From positions 1 through 36,041 of the forward strand of contig JALGWI010000025.1 in assembly GCA_025774245.1 (NCBI GenBank): a stretch of 36,041 nucleotides of DNA. Reading direction: 5' to 3'. A program made the translations under genes and the position numbers. The stretch is from a bacterium. GTDB taxonomy: Bacteria; Joyebacterota; Joyebacteria; Joyebacterales; Joyebacteraceae. Of the stretch, positions 1 through 9,326 are shown in pieces. The notes beneath the pieces were generated by a model, which had not been told where the DNA came from, made no database searches, and worked only from the letters and a program-made list of their open reading frames with translations. Position 1 is the stretch's first letter, and each line of letters starts with the position of its first letter.

Positions 1-249
1 GGGCCGGCGCAGAGCCACGTCCATCGATCGGCTGACCTGGGTCTTCAGGCCCGCGGCGTCCACGCGGTCGATCGTCGCCTCGACGTGGCAGGTGATCTGC
101 TCGGCCGCTCCGAGCCTGCTGCACGTCTCCCCGAGCGCGTACAGCGCCACTGGATCGATGTCCTCGCCGGCCGAGGCAACCCCGGCGGTGCCGGTCAGAC
201 CGGCCGACGCCAGGAGCACGGCGAGCGCGATCAGGGTGTAGGTCCTCAT
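1..249 (-). CDS. DUF2092-like exported protein, N-terminal 83 residues
   Basis: The gene runs off the left edge of the window; only its first 83 codons are present. The ATG at 249 follows a strong ribosome site (GGAGGTGG on the minus strand, 251-258). The protein opens with a signal peptide (MRTYTLIALAVLLASAGLTG). The mature part has the order seen at the start of DUF2092 family proteins: IDP-A-LYALGETCSRLG, then a stretch of the form HVEATIDRVDAAGLKTQ, then VALRRP. DUF2092 proteins are predicted periplasmic proteins of unknown function related to lipoprotein-carrier folds. The reading is open without interruption to base 1. It is divergent from the C25 peptidase gene. The family call rests on a short segment and is moderately sure; that it is a real exported protein is more certain. 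Confidence 0.68.
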   Translation of the reverse strand, partial: MRTYTLIALAVLLASAGLTGTAGVASAGEDIDPVALYALGETCSRLGAAEQITCHVEATIDRVDAAGLKTQVSRSMDVALRRP

Positions 250-292
250 ACCACCTCCGTCGTGACGAGTCCCATCACTGTTGCCACCACAA

Positions 293-309
293 CCTCACCG
301 TCGGTGAGG
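293..309. promoter_or_regulatory. Perfect palindrome between divergent genes
   Basis: CCTCACCG-T-CGGTGAGG is a perfect 8+1+8 inverted repeat. It sits in the 276-base gap between the divergent DUF2092-like gene (start 249) and C25 peptidase gene (start 526). As RNA it would be a 7-bp stem with a 3-nt loop but without a U tract, so a terminator is unlikely. Its place upstream of two divergent starts fits an operator for a dimeric regulator; this is inference. Confidence 0.4.
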
Positions 310-389
310 ACGGTTTCATACCAGCATTCTAATGAGGGGCAGCGCCATCGTCAACGAAAAGCCCGCTGTCTGGGTCTTACAAGGTGGCG

Positions 390-419
390 TTGCCCAGAAG
401 TGCCGCCCGCTGGTAGAAT
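390..419 (+). promoter_or_regulatory. Candidate sigma-70 promoter for C25 peptidase
   Basis: TTGCCC (390-395), an 18-bp spacer and TAGAAT (414-419) precede the start at 526 by about 100 bases. The same TAGNNT type of -10 box recurs before other genes in this window (9350, 30736 and 33321 on the minus strand). Confidence 0.45.
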
Positions 420-525
420 GGAGCTAGCCACCGGACTCACCTACCTGAACTCGCTTCCCGAGGCCCCGCCACTGGGCCCTGCGAGGCCCCCGCCGTGCGC
501 GGGCGTTCCCAGAGAGAGGCCTAGC

Positions 526-2937
526 ATGAAGAAGATCGGCATCCGCCCAACGCGCAGCCTCGTTGAGTGCGCGGTCGTCCTCTTTCTTCTCATGATAGCG
601 GCGACCGGCAGCGCGGACTCGACCGCGACGGTTGAGGTCGAATCCGCCGACGGTGGGCTTCGCGTCCTCTGTACGATCACGTTCGCCGAGGAAGATCTCT
701 CGTTCGGCCGGCACGACGGCCGCGACCTCGTGAGCCTGCACGACGCCGGCTCCACGGGCGAGGCCGGGAAGCCCTGCCTCCCGGTTCGCACCGTCCGGAT
801 CGCGCTCCCCCACGGGATGCGCGCGATCAGGGTCCATCTCAGCGAGATCGAAACAGCCGCACTTCCCGGCGAGTACGACGTCCTTCCCGCTCAGCCTCCG
901 CTCCCGATCGGAGACCCGAGGGCCACCGACCGACGCGCCGAGCCCGATCGGGCGGTCTACGCTTCGACCGAGCCGTATCCATCCCGCGTCGTGGAACTTG
1001 TCGGCCAGGCCGACCTCGCCGGCCAGAGCGTCGCCGTGCTCCGCGTGCATCCCGTTCGGTACACGCCCACTTCCGGAAAGCTGACGCTCACCACGTCGCT
1101 CACGTTCGGGATCGAGGGCGTCCTCGGCCACGAGTGCGGCGACTACCTCCCCGCGCGAACGAGCCGGCGGCAGCGCGAGTGCTACAGAAGGATGCTCTCG
1201 GGCATGGTCGTGAACCCCCGCGACGTAGAGCTCCTTGAGCGCTCGGGCGGACCTTCCGCCCCGCGCGGCGTGCCGGAAGGCGCGTTCGAGTATGTGATCG
1301 TCACGCACGACCTGTGGGTCGACGCCTTCCAGCCCCTGGCCGACTGGCGGACGCAGACGGGCGTTCCCGCGACGATCGTCACCACCGACTGGATCTACAC
1401 AACCGGCGGCTACACCGGCACGAACCTCGAGAAGATCCGTGCGTTCGTCTCGGACGCTCACGAGAACTGGGGTACGACGGACTTCCTGCTCGGCGCCGAC
1501 ACGAACGTGATCCCGTATCACGTGAGGACGATCACCGTGCCCGGCTACTGGACCGATGACATCCCGAACGACACGTGGCTCGCGGACTACGACGACGACT
1601 GGATCTGCGAGGTGAGCGTCGGTCGCGCGCCCGTGCGGACGTCGGCCGCAGTCGCCCCGTTCATCGACAAGATCATGGCCTACGAGAAGGACCCGCCGCT
1701 CACCGACTACGTGATGACGGCCGCGTTCTTCGGGATGGACATCAGCGTGCCCGGCGACGGGCACGGGGAGACCGCGAAGGAGATCATCCGCGGCGACCAC
1801 CTTCCCCCGAGCTGGACGCTTGCCACTGAGTACGACAGCGAGCCCGGAACGCACCTCGCTGACATGCTCGACTATCTCGGTACCGGCTATCACCTCGTCA
1901 ACCACCACGACCACTGCAACTCGACCCTCATGGGTGCCGGCTGGATCTGCCACGCCGACCTCATCGAGTTGCACCACGTCGTGGGGCTCGCTAACGGAGC
2001 GAGGCAGGGCATCCTCTTCTGCGTGGGCTGCAATCCGGCGGACTTCCCCGTCCACACGTCGATCGGCGAGGCGTACGTCCAGAACGTGAACGGCGGCGGC
2101 GTGGCGCACATCGGCGACACGCGCACGGGCTGGGGCGGCTCGGGCGCCGATCCCATCCACTACACGGTGATGCAGGACAAGTACTTCTACCGAAACCTCT
2201 TCGACGACGGATTCGAACGAATCGGCACCAACTTCACCGATCTCAAGAACGACGAGTACGATCCGGACGACCCCTACAATCTCCACCAGTACTGCTTCAC
2301 GCAGCTGACGCTCCTCGGCGATCCGGGCATGCCGGTCTGGACCGAGGATCCCCGCGTCCTCACGGTCGAGCACCCGGGCACCGCGTTCGCCGGGCAGCCG
2401 GCCGTCTTCCCGGTCGCCGTGACGAGCGACGGGGTGCCGGTCGATGGAGCGACGGTCTGTCTCTGGAAGGGCGACGACGTGTACGAGGTGGCGGAGACGG
2501 TGTCGGGGACGGCGACGGTCGCCTTCACGCCGGAGACGGCGGGCACGATGCGCGTCACGGTGTGCGCTCGGAACAACATTCCATACGAGGGCGAGGCCAC
2601 TGTGACGGACGACGCGACGTCGGTGTCCGAGGGAACGAATGATCTCCCCCGCCGACTCGAGCTCGTCTCGATCGCTCCGAACCCGTGCCGCGCCTCGACG
2701 GAGATCGTGTACGCAGTGCCCGCGACCGCCGGTCGCTCAGCGGTCCGGCTCTCCATCTACAACTGCGCGGGGAAGCGCGTCCGCACCCTCCTGGACGGGC
2801 CGGAGTCACCCGGAGTCCGTCGGGTCGTGTGGGACGGCAGGGATGCGGGCGGGCTCGCGGTCGCAAGCGGCGTCTACTTCTGCGAACTCTCTTGCCGCGA
2901 GGAGACGTTCACGCGGAAGATCGTGCGGATGCGGTAG
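526..2937 (+). CDS. Gingipain-like C25 cysteine peptidase, secreted, FlgD-type C-terminal domain
   Basis: This 803-residue protein is probably a secreted or surface cysteine endopeptidase. The reading frame is open upstream to 85, but the ATG at 526 is preferred: it has AGAGAGAGG just upstream and is followed by a signal peptide (MKKIG...FLLMIAATGSADS). Residues about 25-240 resemble a C25 propeptide. The catalytic domain begins near residue 254 (YVIVTHDLWVDAFQPLADWR). The His candidates are in NHHDH (460-463). CNPADF at 502-507 aligns with the catalytic Cys of the gingipain CVNGDF motif. An Ig-like segment (about 605-700) and a C-terminal FlgD/type IX-like domain follow (about 712-803, APNPCRASTEIVY ... 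SGVYFCEL ... RKIVRMR). The architecture matches gingipain-type peptidases of FCB bacteria. Substrate specificity is unknown. Confidence 0.88.
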   Translation: MKKIGIRPTRSLVECAVVLFLLMIAATGSADSTATVEVESADGGLRVLCTITFAEEDLSFGRHDGRDLVSLHDAGSTGEAGKPCLPVRTVRIALPHGMRAIRVHLSEIETAALPGEYDVLPAQPPLPIGDPRATDRRAEPDRAVYASTEPYPSRVVELVGQADLAGQSVAVLRVHPVRYTPTSGKLTLTTSLTFGIEGVLGHECGDYLPARTSRRQRECYRRMLSGMVVNPRDVELLERSGGPSAPRGVPEGAFEYVIVTHDLWVDAFQPLADWRTQTGVPATIVTTDWIYTTGGYTGTNLEKIRAFVSDAHENWGTTDFLLGADTNVIPYHVRTITVPGYWTDDIPNDTWLADYDDDWICEVSVGRAPVRTSAAVAPFIDKIMAYEKDPPLTDYVMTAAFFGMDISVPGDGHGETAKEIIRGDHLPPSWTLATEYDSEPGTHLADMLDYLGTGYHLVNHHDHCNSTLMGAGWICHADLIELHHVVGLANGARQGILFCVGCNPADFPVHTSIGEAYVQNVNGGGVAHIGDTRTGWGGSGADPIHYTVMQDKYFYRNLFDDGFERIGTNFTDLKNDEYDPDDPYNLHQYCFTQLTLLGDPGMPVWTEDPRVLTVEHPGTAFAGQPAVFPVAVTSDGVPVDGATVCLWKGDDVYEVAETVSGTATVAFTPETAGTMRVTVCARNNIPYEGEATVTDDATSVSEGTNDLPRRLELVSIAPNPCRASTEIVYAVPATAGRSAVRLSIYNCAGKRVRTLLDGPESPGVRRVVWDGRDAGGLAVASGVYFCELSCREETFTRKIVRMR

Positions 2938-2978
2938 CGGGCGCGCAGCATCAGCCCTCAGGCCTGCCGCGTATGCAG

Positions 2979-4244
2979 CTACCGGTACATCGCCTTGACC
3001 CTGCCCCAGCTCGTCTCTTCTGCCGGACTCAGGACTTCGACGTCGATCCAGACGTCGTCGATCATGGCGCCCGCGTCACCGGCGGAACCGGGACCACACC
3101 CGTTCTCCGTGGTATGCATCACCCACATCAGGCCGACGTGCGTGATCGGTCCGGGAGCCCAGTCGCTGACGTCGTAGCCGTTGATGGCCCGCCAGGACCA
3201 CCCGTCGCACGCCCCGAAATCACCCCGCCAGTCTCCCCAATCGCACATGCTCGAGTACCTCCCCATGCTGTGGTAGTTCTCCCCGTCGCACGTCACGAAG
3301 AACTGGCAGTGGTCCTGGTCGTCCAATGGGATCGCGAAGTGCACGAGGAAGCGGACCGTGCAGGCGACCACGGTCCCCAGGCCTGTGAGATCCACGACCG
3401 GCGAGTAGAGGGCGTCCTTGAGATTCGGCGGGATCAGGCCGGTGTCGGCGTCGTCGCCGCACCACCAGCTGTGAGGATCGGAGTACGCCGGACACTCCCT
3501 GTCGATCAGGTGCCAGTAGTCCCCGGCGGCTTCTGGCACGTAGGGTACGCACTCGCCCTCGCGGTCCGTCCCAGGCTCGCTGTCGTAGAAATACACGGCG
3601 CCCGTGGCGAAGTCGAAGATCCTGATGTTGTCACACGCGAACGCGCCGCCCTCCGAGTCGTACAGACCGTCCTCGTCCGACCACGACATGTTCGAGCGGA
3701 AGCGGAAGCGGGCCTCGATGGGGTTGTCGTAGTCGGCCAGCAGGAATCCGTACGTGCCTATGTCGACCCACCCGGAACTCGAGCCGTCGTACCCATACCC
3801 GAGATCCTCGTAGACGCCTCCGCTCTTGGCCTGGAGGTACGTGTAGTCGTACGCCACCTCCGAGTCGTGCCGGTAGGCGAACGTGAGGACGACGTAGCCG
3901 TAGGTGCTGGATGATACGTCCGTCACGGGGATGTCCAGCCTCTCATCCCAGCCGTTGCCGTAGCCGCCGTCGGCATCGTAGTCGAAGGTGCCGCACCACC
4001 AGGAGTAACCGGTGCTTCCGAAGGCCATGTACTCGTCCCAGTGGAAGCGCGGGACGGCGTCGAGCGTGAGGTCGACCGAGTACCACTCGCTGACGTCACC
4101 CTCCATGTCGTCGTACCAGATCACGTCCCTCGATGGCGAGGTGACGTCCGGGATCCCCGACACGATCACGGTGTGCTGCTGGTTTCCCCGGGCCACGCCT
4201 GCAACCAGGATCGCGGCCGTCAGGACAAGAGCGACTGTTTTCAT
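2979..4244 (-). CDS. Secreted YWCG-domain protein with C-terminal WGR tail
   Basis: A 421-residue exported protein of unknown function. The ATG at 4244 follows AAAGGAGG and begins a signal peptide (MKTVALVLTAAILVAGVARG). The mature part holds two related beta-rich halves, each with a tryptophan/cysteine motif (SWWCGTFDYDADGGYGNGW near residue 75, and DPHSWWCGDD near 255). It is full of Asp, Trp and Tyr, like the MAM-like or jelly-roll modules of immune-inhibitor-A type proteins. A paralogue lies at 14687-15904, and the same motif occurs once in the protein at 6292-9153. The last residues are AEETSWGRVKAMYR, a tail shared with three other exported proteins here. It lies 56 bp downstream of the propeller gene and is probably its operon partner. 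It converges on the C25 peptidase gene (41-bp gap, no clear hairpin). Confidence 0.8.
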   Translation of the reverse strand: MKTVALVLTAAILVAGVARGNQQHTVIVSGIPDVTSPSRDVIWYDDMEGDVSEWYSVDLTLDAVPRFHWDEYMAFGSTGYSWWCGTFDYDADGGYGNGWDERLDIPVTDVSSSTYGYVVLTFAYRHDSEVAYDYTYLQAKSGGVYEDLGYGYDGSSSGWVDIGTYGFLLADYDNPIEARFRFRSNMSWSDEDGLYDSEGGAFACDNIRIFDFATGAVYFYDSEPGTDREGECVPYVPEAAGDYWHLIDRECPAYSDPHSWWCGDDADTGLIPPNLKDALYSPVVDLTGLGTVVACTVRFLVHFAIPLDDQDHCQFFVTCDGENYHSMGRYSSMCDWGDWRGDFGACDGWSWRAINGYDVSDWAPGPITHVGLMWVMHTTENGCGPGSAGDAGAMIDDVWIDVEVLSPAEETSWGRVKAMYR

Positions 4245-4300
4245 GACGCTGCCTCCTTTGGTGATCGGACAGGGATCCTCGTCGACCCCGCCGCGACGAG

Positions 4301-5962
4301 CTAGCGAACGAGAACGACCTTCTCCGTCTTCGTCACTGCCCCCACCTCGAGCCTGACGAGGTAGACGCCGGCGGACACGGGGAGCCCGGCTTCGTCGGTC
4401 CCGTCCCAGAGGGCGGCACGTCGTGTCTCGCTCGTGGGCCCGTCAGCGAGCATCCTCACGAGCTGTCCTCGCACGTTGTAGATCGCGAGCGTAGCCAGGC
4501 GATCGGCATCCCCGACCTCGAAGTGAATGGTCGTATCGAGCGTGAACGGGTTGGGGCTGCAGGGGGAGAGAGCCGGCCATCGCTCCTCGGCAGCGGTCAC
4601 TCCCGAGACCGGTGAATACTTGGCCGTGACGAAGTCGCGGCTGTTTCCGCTGTTCCAGCAGTAGCCGGTCACGTGCACGCAATCACCAGGCCCCACGGCC
4701 ATCCCCCACACCCAGTCGTCCCCGCTCTCCGTCCCGTTGAGCCTCGCCACCCATTCCTCGTTTCCCAAGGCGTCGTACTTCACGGTCGTGCAGTCCCACA
4801 TGGTTCCGGCGCCGACGCTCGCGCCGGCCACGTACACATTACCAACTCCGTCCGCTGCGATGCTGTGGGGGCAGTCCCAGTCGCTGCCCGGCCCGTCATA
4901 TCTCGTGACCCATTCCTCGCTGCCGTCGGCGTCGTATTTGATGGTCGCATAGTCGAAGTGACTACCGGGGCCGCGACTGCGACCAACGACGAACACGCTG
5001 CCGTCGGGACCGAGGGTGATGTCGTAGCCGTCGTCCTCGGCATCCGCCGTCCCGTTGTATCGCGCCACCCACTCTTCGTTACCGTCCGGGTCGTACTTGA
5101 CGGTCGCGAAGTCGTTGTTTATCCCCAGGAGTTCGCTCTGGCTCTCGCCGGTCACGTACACGCAGCCGTCGGCATCCACAGCGATCCCCCACCATGCGCC
5201 GTCACTGCCGCTGATCGGTCCGTCGTACCTCGCGACCCACTCCTCGTTGCCGTCGGGGTCGTACTTGATCGTCGCGTAGTCGTACTTGGTGCCCGCGCCG
5301 AAGCTCCTTCCCGACACGTAGACGTATCCCTCATCGTCGAGTGCGAGCGAGTTAGACCAGTCCTCCGAGCTCCCGGGACCGTCATACCTCGCCACCCACA
5401 CTTCGTTCCCGTCGGGGTCATACTTGATGGTGGCGTAGTCGAGCGACGTCCCGTCTCCCGTGCTCCGTCCAGTGACGTAGACGTATCCCGCTTCGTCCAC
5501 GGCGATTGCCCAAGCCCAGTCATAGTCGTTTCCGGGGCCGTCGTATCTGGCCACCCACTCCTCATTGCCGTATGTGTCGTACTTGATCGTCGCGTAGTCG
5601 CACCCGCTTCCGTCTCCGGTGCTCCTTCCGGTTACGTACGCGTTCCCGGCGTCGTCCACAGCAATGTCATAAGCTTCGTCAAGCAGACTCGCCGGCCCGT
5701 TGTATCTGGCGACCCACTGCTCGTTCCCGTTCGCATCGTACTTGATGGTCGCGTAGTCGAATCCGGTCCCGGCTCCGAGGCTTCCGCCACACATGTACAC
5801 ATTGCCTGCGTCGTCGACGGCGATCTGCCAGCCCTCGTCGAGGGAGTTGCCGGTGCCGTCATACTCCGCCACCCACCACGCGTCGAATCCCTGGCCGCTT
5901 GCTGGTGCTACGAAGAAAACAAGCACCACAGCGGCGACGAACCATCGTCGTGCGCCCGTCAT
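4301..5962 (-). CDS. Secreted SBBP beta-propeller protein with FlgD-type C-terminal domain
   Basis: A 553-residue exported protein. The frame is open to 6085, but the ATG at 5962 has AGGAGG 7-8 nt upstream and starts a clear signal peptide (MTGARRWFVAAVVLVFFVAP). Eight repeats of about 53 residues follow, each of the form VARYDGPG..D.....AVD..G.VYVTGRS.G.G...DYATIKYD..GNEEW. This is the SBBP (seven/eight-bladed propeller) repeat; the first starts near residue 28 and the eighth ends near 450. Eight copies suggest one closed eight-bladed propeller. The last 90 residues are a FlgD/type IX-like domain (SPNPFTLDTTIHF ... SAGVYLVRLEVG ... KVVLVR). The likely role is a surface scaffold or adhesion protein; no enzyme motif is visible. 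Element A (6156-6194) lies about 190 bases upstream. Confidence 0.87.
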   Translation of the reverse strand: MTGARRWFVAAVVLVFFVAPASGQGFDAWWVAEYDGTGNSLDEGWQIAVDDAGNVYMCGGSLGAGTGFDYATIKYDANGNEQWVARYNGPASLLDEAYDIAVDDAGNAYVTGRSTGDGSGCDYATIKYDTYGNEEWVARYDGPGNDYDWAWAIAVDEAGYVYVTGRSTGDGTSLDYATIKYDPDGNEVWVARYDGPGSSEDWSNSLALDDEGYVYVSGRSFGAGTKYDYATIKYDPDGNEEWVARYDGPISGSDGAWWGIAVDADGCVYVTGESQSELLGINNDFATVKYDPDGNEEWVARYNGTADAEDDGYDITLGPDGSVFVVGRSRGPGSHFDYATIKYDADGSEEWVTRYDGPGSDWDCPHSIAADGVGNVYVAGASVGAGTMWDCTTVKYDALGNEEWVARLNGTESGDDWVWGMAVGPGDCVHVTGYCWNSGNSRDFVTAKYSPVSGVTAAEERWPALSPCSPNPFTLDTTIHFEVGDADRLATLAIYNVRGQLVRMLADGPTSETRRAALWDGTDEAGLPVSAGVYLVRLEVGAVTKTEKVVLVR

Positions 5963-6291
5963 GCGAAGCCTCCTCTCATCGCCCAGCGGTCTCCCGGCCG
6001 GAGACCGGCCTCGCTCCCACAACGCAGCAACCGCCGCACCGCCAGCGAGCGCGGGATCCGGCCAGGCCAATCCCCGCGCTCGCACGCCTCGCCACAGCCT
6101 AGGTGCAACCCGGGGGGCGAGTTCGTGCGTGTCTGACGGCTCTCGACTGCTTCAACACAAGTACAGCGCTCGGGTGGGAATGTTGGTGGGATTCCGGGGG
6201 GATCGAGGATCAGTGTGCCGCTGTTGGGAGATGATCGCCGGAACTGGTGTGTCTGCGCGAAGAGGAGAGGACGGGCGCCCCCTCCGAGGAG
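5963..6291 (-). other. 329-base intergenic leader holding element A
   Basis: No gene is supported here. The stretch lies between the stop of the 6292-9153 gene and the start of the propeller gene, all leftward. It contains the conserved two-box element A (6156-6194). I see no strong intrinsic terminator for the upstream gene. Confidence 0.5.
6156..6194 (-). promoter_or_regulatory. Element A: two-box ECF-type promoter candidate
   Basis: Read on the minus strand this is GGAATCCCACCAACAT, 16 nt, TACTTGTG. The CCAACAT box (6180-6186) and the TACTTGTG box (6156-6163) match elements B and C exactly in both the boxes and the 16-nt spacing. The AAC core followed by a 16-nt spacer resembles ECF sigma -35/-10 architecture. 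It would drive the propeller gene (start 5962) and, by read-through, the WGR-tail gene at 2979-4244. Confidence 0.6.
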
Positions 6292-9153
6292 TCACTTCAC
6301 GAGGATCATCTTCTTCGTGGAAGCGAAGCCGGGCGCAGTAATGCGGTAGAAGTACACGCCGCTCGCGCACCTCTCACCCGCGTCGTTCCTGCCGTTCCAG
6401 ACGACCCGTCCCGAGGTTCCCGCTTCGACCTCGGAAAGGAGAAGCGTCCGCACCACCTTCCCCGCGACGTTCACGACCTGTATCGTCACGGGGCCGGCGT
6501 CCTTCACGCTGTAGGCGATCTCCGTCACCGGATTGAAGGGATTCGGGTAGGCCTGGCTCAGGGAGTTCACCGCTCCGCTATCGACGATGCTCGTTCCGGG
6601 CTCGGTCGGTGTCTTCCCGAAGTACTCCATGATGTTCCCGAGCAGGTCCACGCGGTCCTCGATCCCCGTGTGGAAATAGCCCTCGGGAGTGTAGTTCGTG
6701 GCACCTCCGTTCACCACGCCGTCCATGACGCGGTGCAGGCAGAAGCCCAGGTTCACCGTCTGGTAACCCCTGGCCGGGGACGTGTACGCAACGCCCGCCG
6801 GCCTTCTTATCCCGTCGGTGCGCACGTAGTCGAGGGCGACCTCGGCGCCCGCGGTGCCCGGCCACACGTCAACGACGTCGAACAGGCCGAGCGGGTCCGG
6901 GCACCCTCCCTGGAGGATGCACTCGCCGTCATCGTGCGTCAGGAAGGTGTAGCCTCCGGCGCGGTTCTCCAGGCCGGGGATGCTGTCGACGGTCACCTCA
7001 CCTACCGAGCCCTCGATGAACTCCGTCGCGAGCCACGTCCTGTAGAATCCCAGCGTCTCCTGCTCATCCTCGATGAGGTAAGTCCCGATGTTCTCGCCTG
7101 TGAGGAGGAGATTCCGCTCCTTCCCGTCGGCGGACTGGGCAAGCCAGTTCACGAGGTTCATCTGGTTGCGCCTGGTGACCGGTGATCCATCGGGATATCC
7201 CGCCGCCCAGATCACGGTGTCGTAGTACTTGAGGCCCGTCGTGTCCGGCCGGTACCAGTCCCCCCCCGATGCGATCGTCTCGACCTCGAACGATTCGTAT
7301 CGATATCCCAGGATCTCGAGGGCGTCCCGGTAGTAGTCGTTGATCCACTGCCTGTAGTTCCGTTCAGCGCCGACTGCCGGGCGGAGGTTCGCGTCGACCA
7401 GGAGGATCCCCGGATTCGTCACGGACGCCTCGAGAGGCAGAATCGACATCTCGAAGTGGTCGTCGGGTATCTTCTCCCAGTACTGATGGTAGACACCGTC
7501 GGGCCACACGGAGATGTTCCCCGCGCCGTCGGTCGCCTCGTAGTAGAACCAGATCTCGCTTCCCGGTGTCATCTGGCGCGCGGGCGGCGGGATCTCCCAC
7601 CAATCACTCAGGGGGTTCTCGCGGACGCACGCGTACGCCTCCCAGCTCTCCCCTGCATCGTTCGACGCGATGAGGTACACGGACACGACCCCGTCGGGGT
7701 CGCCGATCCGGGCGCGCGCCATGTCCACGAGCGCCTCGTCAAGATCATCCACGAACCAGTCGTGCAAGGCCTCGTCGGACTCCTGAAACCAGCTCGTCCC
7801 CGGATCGACCGAGGGAATCCCGAGCCGGACGCGGTTGAGCATGAGCCCGGCCCAGTGCGTCCCCCCCGCCTGTGGGGGAGAGAGGTTCTTCCCGACCCAG
7901 AGCGTCGCCAGCCAGTCGTTCCCGGCGAACACATCGAAGTCCGTCGTGATCGTGTACCATCTCGGAGGCGGGGTCCACCAGCCGAAACTCTCATAGAGGT
8001 CGCCGTAGAAACCCTCGTAGTACCTCGTACACTCGAGAAGATCCGTCGATGCGACCCGGACGGTCAACGCATCGCCGGATTCCCCTGGGAAATCCAACCA
8101 CGCGTCGAACTTCGAGACGAGGTGCGGCGCGTCGCTGATATCGATGGGAGGGCTCAGCAGCCACGAGTGCTGGCCGTCGACCATCGTGCTCGTCCAGGGA
8201 TCCACCGCGGCCATGACCCAAGTGCCCTCCGGACGATCTTCACACAGGAAGCCCCGGCCGGTGACGAAGTCGATGCCATACCGCCCCCGCTGGAAGGTCA
8301 CGGAGGTCTGGCCACGGGGCTCCAGATCATCATGGACCCACCCCACGCTGCCGGACTCGCAGTCGTCGACCCAGAACGGGCCGGAGGGCCCCGACCAAGC
8401 GATGTTGTCGAGCTGCCACGCGCCGTCCCGATACGAGTGGGGGGGCTCGTCAAACCTGTCCTGCGACGACCCCCTCACCTCATCCGATTCGAAGCGGAAG
8501 CGGAGATCGATCGTCAAGCCGGCGTGGGCGTCGAGATCGATCGAGACGTGTCCGCGCTCGGGGTCGTCCCAGTCCACGGGAAACCCCGGCTTCCCGGCGA
8601 ACCCCGGATTGGTCACCGTGTGCACCGTGGTCCACGTCTCGCCACCGTCAGTTGAGATGTCGGTATACCCGTAGTCGAAGTCGTGCTCCATCGCGAAGCG
8701 CTGGTCGTAGTCGAGGGTCAGGTCGTCCCCGACGTTCGTGTTCGCCTCGATCTCCGGGAAGCTCCGCTCGAGGATCTGCACCCATCCGTTGGCGTAGCCG
8801 CGGGGCTGCCGCCAGCAGTTGTTGTACACCCCACACCACCACGTGCTGTCGCCCAGATGATCGAATCCGTTGATCCGAATCGTGTCGTGGTGCCAGAAGT
8901 TCTCCTGGCCGATTGTCCCGCTCCTGTCGAACGACGTCCATCCGGCGTTGTCACCGGTCACCGTGGAGAAATCTGCATCGAAGATCCAGAGGGTCTCGGG
9001 CCTCCCCCCCGTCAGGTCGCCTGCGGCGCGCGGCCGGACGTCCCCGAGGGGCGCGGCACTCATGGACGCCCGAGGAACCTCGGGCTCGCGAGCCTCCGCA
9101 GCCGAGATCAGTACCGCGACCCCGAGGGCAAGCGCGAGCAGCTGTCGTCTCAT
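6292..9153 (-). CDS. Large secreted YWCG-domain protein with FlgD-type C-terminal domain
   Basis: A 953-residue exported protein. The ATG at 9153 is chosen over the in-frame 9213 because it follows CGGAGGAAG and opens a signal peptide (MRRQLLALALGVAVLISAAEA). Near residue 100 it carries STWWCG...RGYANGW, the Trp-Cys motif shared with the proteins at 2979 and 14687. It continues with beta-rich MAM/immune-inhibitor-A-like modules (ISTDGGETWTTV, DGAWQLDNIAWSG, SWLLSPPIDISD). Around residues 600-800 is an alpha/beta segment (PGILLVDANLR ... YYDTVIWAAGYPDG ... NLLLTGENIG) resembling a glutamine-amidotransferase-like fold. It ends in a canonical FlgD/type IX-like domain (YPNPFNPVTEIAYSV ... ASGVYFYRI ... 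KKMILVK). No peptidase zinc motif was seen. The likely role is a surface or extracellular structural protein; the substrate is unknown. A good sigma-70 promoter lies at 9234-9263. Confidence 0.85.
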   Translation of the reverse strand: MRRQLLALALGVAVLISAAEAREPEVPRASMSAAPLGDVRPRAAGDLTGGRPETLWIFDADFSTVTGDNAGWTSFDRSGTIGQENFWHHDTIRINGFDHLGDSTWWCGVYNNCWRQPRGYANGWVQILERSFPEIEANTNVGDDLTLDYDQRFAMEHDFDYGYTDISTDGGETWTTVHTVTNPGFAGKPGFPVDWDDPERGHVSIDLDAHAGLTIDLRFRFESDEVRGSSQDRFDEPPHSYRDGAWQLDNIAWSGPSGPFWVDDCESGSVGWVHDDLEPRGQTSVTFQRGRYGIDFVTGRGFLCEDRPEGTWVMAAVDPWTSTMVDGQHSWLLSPPIDISDAPHLVSKFDAWLDFPGESGDALTVRVASTDLLECTRYYEGFYGDLYESFGWWTPPPRWYTITTDFDVFAGNDWLATLWVGKNLSPPQAGGTHWAGLMLNRVRLGIPSVDPGTSWFQESDEALHDWFVDDLDEALVDMARARIGDPDGVVSVYLIASNDAGESWEAYACVRENPLSDWWEIPPPARQMTPGSEIWFYYEATDGAGNISVWPDGVYHQYWEKIPDDHFEMSILPLEASVTNPGILLVDANLRPAVGAERNYRQWINDYYRDALEILGYRYESFEVETIASGGDWYRPDTTGLKYYDTVIWAAGYPDGSPVTRRNQMNLVNWLAQSADGKERNLLLTGENIGTYLIEDEQETLGFYRTWLATEFIEGSVGEVTVDSIPGLENRAGGYTFLTHDDGECILQGGCPDPLGLFDVVDVWPGTAGAEVALDYVRTDGIRRPAGVAYTSPARGYQTVNLGFCLHRVMDGVVNGGATNYTPEGYFHTGIEDRVDLLGNIMEYFGKTPTEPGTSIVDSGAVNSLSQAYPNPFNPVTEIAYSVKDAGPVTIQVVNVAGKVVRTLLLSEVEAGTSGRVVWNGRNDAGERCASGVYFYRITAPGFASTKKMILVK

Positions 9154-9233
9154 GGCCGGTCTTCCTCCGGGGAGCAAAGCGTCAAACGCGCCGGATGCGA
9201 TTCCTCGCGCCATCGCTCTGCCGAGTAACCCTC

Positions 9234-9263
9234 AGTATATCACACGAAGGAGCCCCCCATCAA
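9234..9263 (-). promoter_or_regulatory. Sigma-70 promoter for the 6292-9153 gene
   Basis: On the minus strand: TTGATG (9258-9263), an 18-bp spacer and TATACT (9234-9239), with TG one base before the -10 (extended -10). It lies about 80 bases from the start codon at 9153. Confidence 0.6.
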
Positions 9264-9326
9264 GCGACGGCCCGGTGCGGTTTCCCGCCCGCAGCCGCCT
9301 CAGTCCGCTCTTCGGGAGGAATCTGC

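Noticed and set aside
281-325. A sixth copy of the two-box element upstream of the C25 gene
   Set aside because: CACAACCT followed after 16 nt by GGTTTCAT resembles it only loosely, and the palindrome accounts for part of the match.
424-2373. 649-codon open frame opposite the C25 peptidase
   Set aside because: Arg/Val/Glu/Asp-rich shadow typical of GC-rich genes; no signal peptide, motif or ribosome site, while the plus-strand frame has clear domains.
4673-6136. 487-codon open frame opposite the propeller gene
   Set aside because: Mirror of the SBBP repeats with no independent motif.
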